Source: Lysobacterales bacterium
Lineage (GTDB): Bacteria > Pseudomonadota > Gammaproteobacteria > Xanthomonadales > SZUA-5
NCBI GenBank assembly: GCA_022844165.1
Contig: JALHMH010000013.1
Span: 1-64,000, forward strand
Direction: 5' to 3'
Length of the DNA stretch: 64,000 nt
Shown in pieces: positions 56,201 to 64,000 of the stretch; positions within the stretch are counted from its first letter, which is position 1, and every line of letters starts with the position of its first letter. A program made the translations under genes and the position numbers. The notes beneath the pieces are model-generated. The model searched no databases. It was given only the letters and a program-made list of their open reading frames with translations, and was not told where the DNA came from.

Positions 56201-56577
56201 GCATCGTGGTCAGCAATGCGATCGTACTGATCGACCGAGTAAACCAACTGCGAGCGAGCGGGCGCAGCAAACACCAAGCGCTGCTGGAAGGCGGCCGCAC
56301 GCGATTAAGACCCATCGTGATGACCACACTGACGACCTTAATCGGGTTCATGCCAATGGCTCTGGGTCTGGGCGATGGCGCGGAGCTGCGGCAGCCGCTG
56401 GCGATCACCGTGATCGGCGGGCTGGCATTTTCGACGCTGCTGACTCTGGTCGTCATTCCGGTGCTATACGACCAAATCGATCGGCGCGAACACTATCGCC
56501 AACCGGCGGCAGTGGCAGGCGCTGTCGAGAATCATCAGAAGTCGGCTTCGACCGCCGTGAAGCTGCAGGAGTCTTAG
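53239..56577 (+). CDS. RND efflux permease with extra central insertion
   Basis: 1112 aa. Typical RND features: first TM MFTIMLVLFGLIGLSRLNVN, porter loops, TM4 with GMVVDNAIVVLENI containing the paired Asp/Asn relay, and a second-half repeat ending in TM12. About 95 residues longer than most members, owing to an insertion at about residues 490-585 between the two halves that carries a further hydrophobic stretch (MRLLLFPLWLLLFVLRLIFM) and a basic amphipathic helix. The pump exports hydrophobic compounds or metals by proton antiport; substrate not predicted. It lies 136 nt after the adaptor. Confidence 0.94.
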   Translation: MNVVQFAVNRRVTIAMFTIMLVLFGLIGLSRLNVNLLPDLSYPTLTVRTEYQGAAPAEIENLISEPLEEQLGVVKNLKRIRSVSRTGQSDVILEFSWGTDMDSASLDVREKLELIQLPLEANQPLLLRFDPSTEPVLRYSLAAKAQDSASLFELRRYAEEDLKKRLEPVEGVAAVKVSGGLEDEIQVEIDQNRLKQLNLDVSVVIERLRAENINISSGRLDEANQRFLVRTINQFETLERMGEMLVSTQGVPVKLKDIANVRQGSKERQAIIRSDGKEAVEIALYKEGDANTVTVADGVERALERLKDQIPAGATLVKIDDQSLFIRSSIKEVVEAALIGGLLSILLIYLFLGQAWATFVIALSLPVSIITTFFFMLQFDINLNVMSLGGIALATGMVVDNAIVVLENIRRLREEGLSALDATVQGTSQVGMAISASTFTHIAVFLPLVFVEGIAGQLFGDQALTITFAMLISLMVAITLIPMLSSLGEPGERAVKIEEPAATTAHTPHWLLANTPVVNDMRLLLFPLWLLLFVLRLIFMIVRRVAFAVAKFAHVLWRLLAAVATRVLQPLAKITMTGFERITRGYNWLLPWSLRNPATVLGIALLSGALSVAIVPRLGLELIPEFAQGQLQVDIKLPVGTPLARTDQVITDLQTQALTVSGVKQIFATAGTGARLDANPTESGENIGKLLVSLNPGTPRSAEPGIIEGLRAFTDRLPGSETKFSRPQLFAFDTPLEVEIVGYDLAQLKIASERIASKMRQDPIFADVKNSQEQGAPELRVYFDQDKIAALGLTTRQVADQVVRKVRGEVATRFSLRDRKIDVLVRATETDRDSVEAVRRLIVNPTSTNPVPLDAVARIDITQGPAEIRRSDQERVAVISASLRGDLGSAARAAQAIVDAENLPPGTAAKVAGQSEDLDTSFRSLLLALALAVFMVYLVMASQFESLLHPFIILFSVPLALVGAILSLWVTGTALSIIVFIGLIMLVGIVVSNAIVLIDRVNQLRASGRSKHQALLEGGRTRLRPIVMTTLTTLIGFMPMALGLGDGAELRQPLAITVIGGLAFSTLLTLVVIPVLYDQIDRREHYRQPAAVAGAVENHQKSASTAVKLQES

Positions 56578-56579
56578 CC

Positions 56580-59500
56580 ATGACACTCGCCGAGATTGCG
56601 CTCAAGCGTCCTGTGACGACGATCATGCTGTTCCTGAGTTGTGTTGTGTTCGGGATGCTCAGCGCGCGGCTGCTCAAATTGGAGTTTTTCCCTGAGCTGG
56701 ACGCGCCGTTTATCCTGGTCAGCGTGCCCTACCCCGGCGCAACACCGAAGGAGGTGGAGCGCGAAATCGTCCGGCCGCTGGAGGAGTCGCTGGCGACGAT
56801 TTCTGGCATCGACCGCATGTTTGCCAATGCCGATGAGAATGGCGCGACCTTTTTCATGATTTTCGACTGGGGCAGAAACCTCAAGGTCAAGTTGAGTGAA
56901 GTCCGAGAACGCGTCGACGCCGCACGCAGCGAACTTCCGGACGACATCCAACGCATCCAGGTGCTGAAATTCTCGACGAACGATCAGCCGGTTTTGCAAA
57001 TCCGACTATCCAGCACCACGGGCAATTTGCTGGACGCCTACGATTTGTTGGAACGTCGCATCAAAAGGCCGCTGGAGCGGATCCCTGGCGTCGCCTCGGT
57101 GGACCTGTCTGGCGTGCAACCTAACGAGGTCCGAATCGATTTGCTTCCCGAACGCATCGCTTCGCACAGCGTCGACCTCAACAACGTCGCGCAGCGATTG
57201 CAGGCCGCTAACTTCTCGACGTCGGCGGGCCTGATCCACGATGGCGAGTTTCGCTACCGGGTGCAGCCCGTGGGCGAAATTCGCTCACTCGAAGAGTATG
57301 GCGCGCTGTTGATCAACGACAACGGCTTGCGTCTGCGCGATGTCGCCGAGGTGCGTTTCATGCAGCGAGAGGTCGAGTTCAAGCGCATTCTGAACGGCAA
57401 CTATGCGGTAGGTGTCGATATCCGCCGCGAACGCGGCGCCAATCTGGTCGACGTTTGCCAGCGCGTCATGGAGGAAGTGCGCAAGATCGAAGCCAGTGGC
57501 GCCCTGGCTGGCATCGAGATCTATCTGATTGGAAACCAGGGCGAAGGCGTGCAGACCTCGCTGCTCGAACTGGTGAACGCTGGTTGGTTGGGCATGCTCT
57601 TTTCGCTAGTGGTTCTGTACTTTTTCCTACGCCATTGGCCCAGTACCTTGATGGTTTCGCTGTCGGTTCCGATCTGCATCGCGATCAGCCTCGGTGCGAT
57701 CAATTTCGTGGGACTGACGCTCAACGTACTCACCATGATGGGCCTGTTGCTCGGTGTTGGCATGCTGGTCGACAACGCAGTCGTGGTCACCGAAAGCATT
57801 TTTCAGCAGCGCGAGAAGAATCCCCGGGACCGTGTTGGCACGGCTATCGAAGGTACGCGCATGGTGCAACTTGCGGTCAGTGCGGGCACGTTGACCAGCA
57901 TTATTGTGTTCTTGCCCAATGTCTTCGGCAGCACAACCCAAGTCGGGCTATTTTTGTATTTCGTTGCGGTGCCCTTCTCTATTGCGCTGCTGGCATCCTG
58001 GTTCGTTGCCGTCACGATTATCCCCATGCTCGCCGCGCGCATCGACCCACCGCGCGGTCTGGAGCGCGTTGCGATCGTCGAACGTTGGAAAGATCGGTAT
58101 GAACAGATTTTGCATTGGACGCTGGCGCATCGCGGCATCACGCTGTCGCTCATCGTCTTGTTGTTTGCGAGCATCGCGTTGCCGTTGAACCAGGTGAAAA
58201 CCGACTTTTTCGGCGGCGACGAGGATCGCGACTTTGAGATCGGCTATGAATTGAATGGCCGTTATAGCCTGGACCAGCTGGAAACCGCAGCGCGCGAAGT
58301 GGAAGCCTACCTGTTAGCGAACAAAGAGAAGTTCGAAATCGAATCGGTATACAGCTGGATTTCGCGCGACCAGGGTATGCAAACCCGATTGCAGATTGTT
58401 GCGGGCGACGAAGCAAAACGCTCTGCCAAAGAGCTTCAAGACATGGTGCGCGAGGGTATGCCGAAGCTCGCCATCGGCGAAGCCATCGTCGGGCTGGACA
58501 ACGATGGTCCACCTGGGGCGGGCAGCGGCGGCGGTGGCGGTGAGGCGTTGACGATCAATGTCACCGGGGACTCCACTGAAGTCTTGATTGAACTGGCGAA
58601 CGAGATTCAGCGCCTGCTGGACAAACGCGACGAGTTCGTCGAAGTGCGCGTCGACAATGCCCAGGAACAGCAGGAGATCCAGGTACGCGTCGACCGCGAG
58701 CGCGCCGCCAGCCTTGGATTCGAGCCTTCGCAAATCGCACGGCTGATTCAGGTCGCGATGCGCGGCACACCGTTGCGCGAGTTCCGCCAGGGCGACACGG
58801 AAGTTCCGGTGTGGCTGCGGTTCAAGGACGCTCAGAAGCTGTCTCTGGACGATCTGAAAGAGATACGCCTGACGCGTCCGGACGGCGCCAGCATCCCATT
58901 ATCGGCGGTGGTGGACATCGATATGGCGCCAGAAGCGACTTTGATCAGCCGGCAGGATCGCAGCACCAATCGTTCGATTCGGCTGGAACTGGAAAAAGAC
59001 GGCGATATGGAAAAGGCCCGGCAAGCCATCGAGTCGACCTTGAAGGATTTTCCGTTTCCCGCCGGGTATGGCTACAACCTTGGTGCGCGATTCGAGGATG
59101 AACAAAAGGCGGCGCAGGAGATGGTGTTCCTGTTGGTTCTATCGATTGTGCTGATTTATATGCTGATGGCCGCATTGTTCGAATCGCTCCTGTACCCGCT
59201 GGCTGTCATGGTGTCTATCCCCATGGCCGTGGTGGGTGTGTATTGGACGTTTCTGATCTGGCCGACCACGTTTTCGGTGATGGCCTTTATCGGCATCATG
59301 ATCTTGGTGGGCGTGGTGGTGAACAACGGCATTGTGCTGGTCGAGCACGTCAACACGCTTCGCCGCCAGGGATTCGACAGGACCACCGCGCTGACGCTGG
59401 GCGGCAAAGAGCGTCTGCGCCCGATTTTGATCACCACGGGAACAACGGTGTTGGGATTGCTGCCGCTTTGTATCAGCGATGTAGGCATTGGCAGCAACGG

Positions 59501-59681
59501 CCCACCCTACTATCCGATGGCACGCGCGATTGCGGGCGGCCTGGTTTTTTCGACTTTCATCACGCTCCTGGTGCTGCCGACGGTGTATGCAACACTTGAG
59601 GATGTTTCGAATAACCTTGGAAAACACTGGCGTGCCGCAGGGCGTCAAACAAAGACTCTCACCAAAGTCGCTACTTCTTGA
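56580..59681 (+). CDS. RND efflux permease (second subunit)
   Basis: 1033 aa from the ATG at 56580, two bases after the previous stop; the in-frame extension upstream is a shadow of that gene. TM1 TTIMLFLSCVVFGMLSARLL, TM4 GVGMLVDNAVVVTESIF with the proton-relay Asp, and a conserved second-half motif GVVVNNGIVLVEHVN. A Gly-rich loop (PGAGSGGGGGEALTINV) is in the porter domain. With the preceding adaptor and permease it probably forms a two-permease complex, as in MdtBC-type systems. Convergent with the yajD-like gene, with an 11-nt overlap. Confidence 0.95.
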   Translation: MTLAEIALKRPVTTIMLFLSCVVFGMLSARLLKLEFFPELDAPFILVSVPYPGATPKEVEREIVRPLEESLATISGIDRMFANADENGATFFMIFDWGRNLKVKLSEVRERVDAARSELPDDIQRIQVLKFSTNDQPVLQIRLSSTTGNLLDAYDLLERRIKRPLERIPGVASVDLSGVQPNEVRIDLLPERIASHSVDLNNVAQRLQAANFSTSAGLIHDGEFRYRVQPVGEIRSLEEYGALLINDNGLRLRDVAEVRFMQREVEFKRILNGNYAVGVDIRRERGANLVDVCQRVMEEVRKIEASGALAGIEIYLIGNQGEGVQTSLLELVNAGWLGMLFSLVVLYFFLRHWPSTLMVSLSVPICIAISLGAINFVGLTLNVLTMMGLLLGVGMLVDNAVVVTESIFQQREKNPRDRVGTAIEGTRMVQLAVSAGTLTSIIVFLPNVFGSTTQVGLFLYFVAVPFSIALLASWFVAVTIIPMLAARIDPPRGLERVAIVERWKDRYEQILHWTLAHRGITLSLIVLLFASIALPLNQVKTDFFGGDEDRDFEIGYELNGRYSLDQLETAAREVEAYLLANKEKFEIESVYSWISRDQGMQTRLQIVAGDEAKRSAKELQDMVREGMPKLAIGEAIVGLDNDGPPGAGSGGGGGEALTINVTGDSTEVLIELANEIQRLLDKRDEFVEVRVDNAQEQQEIQVRVDRERAASLGFEPSQIARLIQVAMRGTPLREFRQGDTEVPVWLRFKDAQKLSLDDLKEIRLTRPDGASIPLSAVVDIDMAPEATLISRQDRSTNRSIRLELEKDGDMEKARQAIESTLKDFPFPAGYGYNLGARFEDEQKAAQEMVFLLVLSIVLIYMLMAALFESLLYPLAVMVSIPMAVVGVYWTFLIWPTTFSVMAFIGIMILVGVVVNNGIVLVEHVNTLRRQGFDRTTALTLGGKERLRPILITTGTTVLGLLPLCISDVGIGSNGPPYYPMARAIAGGLVFSTFITLLVLPTVYATLEDVSNNLGKHWRAAGRQTKTLTKVATS

Positions 59682-60030
59682 TCAACCCAGCCAGCGCGGC
59701 GAACGGATTGTGCGTCGCCGCCACCGGCACATTGACGCCGGTGAGGCTGCCGTGATCGTGATCGAGGTATCGCTGGTGCTCGTTGTCGTGGCAATAAAGG
59801 CATAACAGCTCCCAGTTGCTGCCATCGCTGGGGTTGTCGTCGTGGTTGTGGTTACGGTGATGCACCGTCAACTCGGCAACATTCGCGCGGGTGAAACTGC
59901 GTGCACACCGCCCGCATACCCACGGATACATCTTTAGCGCCTGTTCGCGGTACCCGTGACCACGCATTTCTGAGGCGCGCCTGCTGGCGGCTACAATGGC
60001 ATCGAGCTTGTTGTTATCGATCGATTTCAT
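59671..60030 (-). CDS. yajD: YajD-like HNH nuclease family protein
   Basis: 119 aa from the ATG at 60030. HNH motif with CGRC, ELTVHHRNHNHDDNPSDGSN, WELLCLYCHDNEHQRYL, matching the YajD family of small HNH proteins (predicted zinc-binding nucleases of unknown role). The longer frame to 60270 is a shadow of the methyltransferase start region. Its 3' end overlaps the RND gene by 11 nt on the opposite strand. Confidence 0.92.
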   Translation of the reverse strand: MKSIDNNKLDAIVAASRRASEMRGHGYREQALKMYPWVCGRCARSFTRANVAELTVHHRNHNHDDNPSDGSNWELLCLYCHDNEHQRYLDHDHGSLTGVNVPVAATHNPFAALAGLIKK

Positions 60031-60096
60031 GCGGCGATTGTACCTGTGCGCGATCTTTATGCAACGGCGCCCGCCGATGCCGCTATTCTCCCGCAC

Positions 60097-61263
60097 ATGA
60101 ATACCCCTGCCCTGCCGCTCGTGCGGCTCAAGACTGAACGGCGCTCGAACCATCCCTGGATTTTCCAGAAGATGGTCGAGAAGCCAGATCCAAAACCCAA
60201 GCCCGGTTCGATCGTCGACATCGAAGACCGCACCGGTGCCTTTGTTGGCCGCGGCTTCTACAACGGGCACTCACGCATCGCCCTGCGTGTTCTCACTCCG
60301 CACAACGAAGCCGTCGACCAGGCGTTTTTTGAACGCCGCATCGTACACGCGATCGGATTGCGCCTGGATGTGCTTAAGCTCGATCAAATCACTGATGCGT
60401 ATCGCTTGATCCACTCCGAAGGCGACGATTTAAGCGGCCTCGTGGTCGATCGTTTCGCCGACACGTTGATCATCGAGTACTTCAGTGCCGGCATGTGGCG
60501 CATCCGCGACCAGATCCGACGCGCGCTGGTCGCGCAATTCCCGGAGGCAAAACTGTATTGGTTTGCCGAGGAGCACGTGGCGAAACAAGAGAGCTTTGAC
60601 TGTTCCACACCAGATCCACCGGCGCCCACGCAAATTATCGAGCACGGGCTGAAGTTCAAAGTCGCACCAGGCCTCAAACACAAGACCGGATTTTTTGCCG
60701 ATCAACGCGACAACCGGCGCTCGCTCGGCAGTTTTTCGCCTGGGAAACGCGTGCTGGACCTGTGCTGCAACTCGGGTGGGTTTGCGATTTACGCCAAAGC
60801 TGCGGGTGCCGACGAGGTCATCGCGATCGACCTCGATGAAGAAGTGCTGGAGATCGCGCAAGCGAATGCCAAACTCAACCGCACGCCGGTCAAGTTCAAA
60901 CAGGCCGACATTTTCCATTGGCTGCGCGATGCGGCAATCAATCGCGAGCAGTTCGATGTGGTTGTGCTCGATCCGGCGAAAATGACGCGCGATCGCGAAC
61001 AGGTGATCCCCGCGCTAAAGAAGTATCTGGACATGAACAAGCTGGCGATGGGCGTCACCAAACCCGGCGGCATCCTGCTGACATGCTCATGCACGGGACT
61101 GGTGTCCGAGGAGCAGTTCCTGGACATGATCCGCCGCGCCGCGTTTTATGCCAACCGCAGCGTACAGATCCTCGATGTTCGCGGCGCGGGAGCCGATCAT
61201 CCGTGGCTGGCGCACGTCCCCGAATCACGGTACTTAAAGGCCGTGTTTTGCCGTGTCATGTGA
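60097..61263 (+). CDS. rlmI: Class I SAM-dependent rRNA (cytosine) methyltransferase, RlmI-like
   Basis: 388 aa. N-terminal PUA-type domain (LKTERRSNHPWIFQKMV; GSIVDIEDRTGAFVGRGFYN), then a methyltransferase domain with KTGFFADQRDNR, motif I VLDLCCNSGGFAIYA, VVLDPAKMTRDR and LLTCSCTGLVSEEQFLDMI. This is the YccW/RlmI family, which methylates 23S rRNA at a cytosine (m5C1962 in E. coli); assignment by family only. Start chosen at the ATG 60097; a GTG at 60046 is an alternative. Divergent from yajD by 66 bp. Confidence 0.92.
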   Translation: MNTPALPLVRLKTERRSNHPWIFQKMVEKPDPKPKPGSIVDIEDRTGAFVGRGFYNGHSRIALRVLTPHNEAVDQAFFERRIVHAIGLRLDVLKLDQITDAYRLIHSEGDDLSGLVVDRFADTLIIEYFSAGMWRIRDQIRRALVAQFPEAKLYWFAEEHVAKQESFDCSTPDPPAPTQIIEHGLKFKVAPGLKHKTGFFADQRDNRRSLGSFSPGKRVLDLCCNSGGFAIYAKAAGADEVIAIDLDEEVLEIAQANAKLNRTPVKFKQADIFHWLRDAAINREQFDVVVLDPAKMTRDREQVIPALKKYLDMNKLAMGVTKPGGILLTCSCTGLVSEEQFLDMIRRAAFYANRSVQILDVRGAGADHPWLAHVPESRYLKAVFCRVM

Positions 61264-61432
61264 TGCGCTCGGCGATTGCGCTGCGCCTGCTCCGACATTA
61301 GACCTGGAACCCTCAGTTGGACGGGCGCTCATTGGGACAAAGCGCAATGAGAAGGAATAGCGGTCAACTGAAGTTGTCAGTTTTAAATACCGCCGACAAA
61401 AGCACACTTTCGACTTTGACCAAACGGCACAA

Positions 61433-62731
61433 ATGACCATCAGCGCTACGAACACCACCAACCATCAAGCGTTTCTCGCCGCGCAGGCGGTCACCCCCGG
61501 CGGCGTCAATTCACCAGTGCGGGCCTTCAAACAGGTTGGCGGCGAGCCCTTCTTTGTTGCCCGCGCGCAAGGACCGTATCTGTGGGATGTCGAAGGAAAG
61601 CGTTACATCGACTACATTGGCTCTTGGGGCCCGATGATTGCCGGGCATGCGCATCCGGCGGTGATTGAGGCTGTGCAGCGCACTGCGATCAACGGCTTGA
61701 GCTATGGCTGCCCGAATCCGCTCGAAACCGAACTGGCAGCGGAGATCATCAGGCTGGTCCCCGCCGTTGATCTGGTCCGTTTCGTTTCCTCAGGCACCGA
61801 AGCGTGCCTTTCGGCGATCCGACTTGCGCGTGGTTACACTCGCCGCAACCGCATCCTGAAGTTCGCCGGTTGTTACCATGGACATGCAGACTCGTTTCTG
61901 GTCAAAGCTGGCAGCGGCGTCCTCACCCTCGGGCTGCCCAATTCGCCTGGCGTTCCGAGTGCGCTGGCGGACTTGACGATCACAGCTGAGTTCAACGATC
62001 TCGATCAGGTACGCGATGTTTTTGCGCAGGTCGGAAGCGATATCGCCGCGGTGATCGTAGAACCAATTGCAGGCAACATGAACATGATTGCCCCCTCACC
62101 CGGTTTCCTTGAGGGCTTGCGCGAGCTTTGCGACGCCCACGGCAGCCTGTTGATTTTCGACGAAGTGATGACCGGGTTCCGCGTTGCGCTGGGTGGCGCA
62201 CAAGCGCTGTATGGCATTGTCCCCGACTTGACGACGTTCGGCAAAGTCATCGGTGCGGGCATGCCGGTTGGCGCTTACGGCGGCAAGCGCGCCGTCATGG
62301 AGAACATCGCGCCGCTTGGCCCGGTCTATCAGGCGGGCACGCTGTCCGGTAATCCAGTGGCGATGGCAGCTGGTCTCGCCAACCTCTCGCTGATTCAGGC
62401 GCCAGGTTTTTACGAGGCTCTGGGCGCCCGAACGCTGGAGCTATGCACAGGCCTTAGGAACGCGGCTCACGCTGCCGGAATTCCGTTGCAGACTGTCGCC
62501 ATCGGCGGCATGTTCGGGTTCTTTTTTGCGGATGCCCCCGTGACGTCGTTTGCCGATGCGCAGCGTTGCGATATCGAGCGCTTCAAGCGCTTCTTCCATG
62601 CCTGCCTCGAGCGCGGTGTGTATTTCGCGCCAAGCGCGTACGAGGCAGGGTTCACATCAATGGCCCACGACGCGGCGGTCATTGAAACAACGCTTCAAGT
62701 TGCCCGCGAAGCGTTCGCCGCCGTTGCGTAA
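61433..62731 (+). CDS. hemL: Glutamate-1-semialdehyde 2,1-aminomutase
   Basis: 432 aa. PLP enzyme that turns glutamate-1-semialdehyde into 5-aminolevulinate, early in tetrapyrrole synthesis. [20 protein letters not shown] at the N-terminus, [20 protein letters not shown] for PLP phosphate, [13 protein letters not shown] and the Schiff-base Lys in [18 protein letters not shown]. Usual length. The stop overlaps the next gene's likely start, so the two may be coupled. Confidence 0.97.
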   Translation: MTISATNTTNHQAFLAAQAVTPGGVNSPVRAFKQVGGEPFFVARAQGPYLWDVEGKRYIDYIGSWGPMIAGHAHPAVIEAVQRTAINGLSYGCPNPLETELAAEIIRLVPAVDLVRFVSSGTEACLSAIRLARGYTRRNRILKFAGCYHGHADSFLVKAGSGVLTLGLPNSPGVPSALADLTITAEFNDLDQVRDVFAQVGSDIAAVIVEPIAGNMNMIAPSPGFLEGLRELCDAHGSLLIFDEVMTGFRVALGGAQALYGIVPDLTTFGKVIGAGMPVGAYGGKRAVMENIAPLGPVYQAGTLSGNPVAMAAGLANLSLIQAPGFYEALGARTLELCTGLRNAAHAAGIPLQTVAIGGMFGFFFADAPVTSFADAQRCDIERFKRFFHACLERGVYFAPSAYEAGFTSMAHDAAVIETTLQVAREAFAAVA

Positions 62732-63506
62732 CGATGTTCGACCGTTGATCTTTGGCGCCTCGTCTGCGATCGGGGCCTCGCTGTTGCCGCAGTTTGCCAG
62801 CTACACCGCTGTATCGCGATTCACGCAGCGCGACCCTCGCTGGTGGTTGAGCGGCCTCGAAGTCGCGCCCGCTGCACCCGCAGCAACGACACACATCTTG
62901 AGTCTCGGACCGTTGGACGCCTTCGCCGCATGGTTGTCGCGACACCCGTTGCCAAGCTCGGTGCGGCAGATCATTGCCATGAGCTCTACCAGCGCGCAGA
63001 CCAAAATCGCAAGCAGCGCAAGCGGCGAGGCCCAGATTGCGCAACGCCTTGTCGATAGCGAGACGCGGGTGCGCCACCGGAGTGCAGAGTTCGGCATTGC
63101 GTCAACGCTGCTGCGCGCATCCATGCTCTATGGCGGAGAACAGCATCTGGTAGCGCGAATCCAGCGCATGGTTCGACGCTTCTATACATACCCATTTCTC
63201 ATTGGACCAGGCGCCAGCGCGCTACGCCAGCCCGTACATGTTGCCGATATCGCGTCCGCCGTTTTGTTGTGCATAGATCAACCACAGGCTTTCGACCGTC
63301 AGCTTGTCGTTGCGGGCGCCGAGAGGCTCTCGCTACGCGAGCTGATTATCCGCAGCGCGCGAGCTACGCAACGGCTTGCGATACCCATTCCCACACCAAC
63401 TCATTTGATCGGTCGGATCTCGTTGGAACGCCTTGCCCAGGATCAGGTGTTCGACGTCGGAACAGCCAGAGATCTGGGCTTCACACCGCGGTGTTTTTTG
63501 CCGTAG
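62724..63506 (+). CDS. NAD-dependent epimerase/dehydratase-like Rossmann protein
   Basis: About 260 aa from a TTG at 62724, overlapping hemL by 8 nt. Opening [19 protein letters not shown] is a variant of the dinucleotide motif (GxSxxIG). [12 protein letters not shown] and [10 protein letters not shown] are typical of SDR-type extended epimerases; a catalytic YxxxK is not obvious. HemL in this frame is a shadow, so the longer frame (62550) is not used. Possibly acts in sugar or cell-envelope metabolism; role unknown. Confidence 0.75.
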   Translation: MRNDVRPLIFGASSAIGASLLPQFASYTAVSRFTQRDPRWWLSGLEVAPAAPAATTHILSLGPLDAFAAWLSRHPLPSSVRQIIAMSSTSAQTKIASSASGEAQIAQRLVDSETRVRHRSAEFGIASTLLRASMLYGGEQHLVARIQRMVRRFYTYPFLIGPGASALRQPVHVADIASAVLLCIDQPQAFDRQLVVAGAERLSLRELIIRSARATQRLAIPIPTPTHLIGRISLERLAQDQVFDVGTARDLGFTPRCFLP

Positions 63507-63518
63507 GCCTTGCCCGGA

Positions 63519-63980
63519 TCAACGTTTCTGCTTTTCTTCTGGCCCAAGTATCTCCAGGATGTCAGTCCATTGACGCGGTGCTTGCGAATACGGCAGCTGC
63601 AGCTGACGCACCCGCATTTCCAGAATGGCGTTTGAGCTGTCGACCATGGCGCGTCTATGCAAGCCGGACCGCACGAACGCATTCCGATCGGCGCTGCTTC
63701 GCCAAACGGTGTAGGTCCAAACCTGATCACCCCAGATCTCCCGACGCAATGAATGACCCACGATACCCGGCTGGTCGTCCATCACCCTCCGGAGCTTGTC
63801 GACATAGTTGTCGAAAGCCTGCCGATGGTCCGGGTCCAATCTCGCGTGAGTGATCGAAACTTCAACCAATTCCTCGTTCGCCAGCGGTTTCCACTGCATC
63901 GGCGTGGAGAAGGCACACCCGGCGCTCCACGCGCAGAGACTCGTCATGACCGCAGCACCAATCAAACGTATCGAAACCAT
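63519..63980 (-). CDS. Putative lipoprotein with dimeric alpha/beta-barrel (ABM-like) domain
   Basis: 153 aa. N-terminal VMTSLCAWSAGC is a lipobox-type signal (SAGC). The body (VEVSITHARLDPDHRQAFDN, QPGIVGHSLRREIWGDQVWT, WRSSADRNAFVRSGLHRRAM) has the pattern of ABM/DUF4188-like ferredoxin-fold domains: a strand, a helix and a Trp-rich hairpin. It may be a heme-degrading or antibiotic-biosynthesis-monooxygenase-like protein anchored to a membrane; no enzyme activity can be stated. Convergent with the preceding gene. Confidence 0.78.
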   Translation of the reverse strand: MVSIRLIGAAVMTSLCAWSAGCAFSTPMQWKPLANEELVEVSITHARLDPDHRQAFDNYVDKLRRVMDDQPGIVGHSLRREIWGDQVWTYTVWRSSADRNAFVRSGLHRRAMVDSSNAILEMRVRQLQLPYSQAPRQWTDILEILGPEEKQKR

Positions 63981-64000
63981 GGAATACCTCTCAGTTGACA

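Noticed and set aside
1..64000. tRNA, rRNA and CRISPR arrays
   Set aside because: No tRNA-like TpsiC/acceptor pattern, no rRNA block and no regular direct-repeat/spacer series was found by reading both strands.

Overview
The window looks like a chromosomal stretch of a moderately high-GC gammaproteobacterium. It carries single-copy housekeeping genes (ppsA, ruvC, hemL, an RlmI-type methyltransferase, a yajD-like gene) among envelope genes. The placement in Lysobacterales (Xanthomonadales) is inference: it rests on the gene families and on several large secreted proteins that share a C-terminal -GFE tail. No 16S rRNA, tRNA or CRISPR array was seen.

Left edge (1-2.4 kb): mobile DNA. A truncated tyrosine recombinase of the type that accompanies IS91-like elements, an HNH nuclease gene lying between two integron attC-like sites (no intI visible), and the decayed tail of an IS91-like transposase. 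A small unknown gene (1941-2360) and a SEC-C protein follow.

4.3-11.1 kb: signalling. A 7TM diguanylate cyclase, a bacteriohemerythrin-like protein and a hybrid histidine kinase with receiver and Hpt domains, followed by an unknown ORF. 11.2-17.2 kb: a secreted protein, a DUF938-type methyltransferase, a secreted beta-helix protein and an AhpD-like protein. 17.2-25.8 kb: ppsA, a TonB-dependent receptor with a clear terminator, and a delta-60-repeat secreted protein.

26.2-29.2 kb: the most unusual module. A GH18 chitinase-like gene converges on a large gene whose product joins a beta/gamma-crystallin domain, a Cry-type (delta-endotoxin) helical domain and a jacalin-like lectin domain. An identical 18-bp sequence lies upstream of both genes in the same orientation relative to each, which suggests co-regulation of a toxin plus a chitin-active enzyme.

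29.6-38.7 kb: an ABC-2 exporter, two alpha/beta hydrolases, a secreted BNR-repeat protein, solitary ruvC, a mosaic repeat array, a DUF393 protein and a Rossmann-fold protein that seems to lack a canonical start codon. 38.7-50.9 kb: an alpha-2-macroglobulin lipoprotein, a giant DUF11-repeat autotransporter enclosed by inverted copies of a structured repeat of about 150 bp, and an exported Sel1/coiled-coil/caspase-like protein. 51-64 kb: two small c-type cytochromes, an RND efflux operon with two different permeases, yajD-like HNH, RlmI-like methyltransferase, hemL, another Rossmann protein and a small lipoprotein.

Recurring themes are secreted beta-rich proteins ending in a common tail and at least three dispersed repeat families located between genes.
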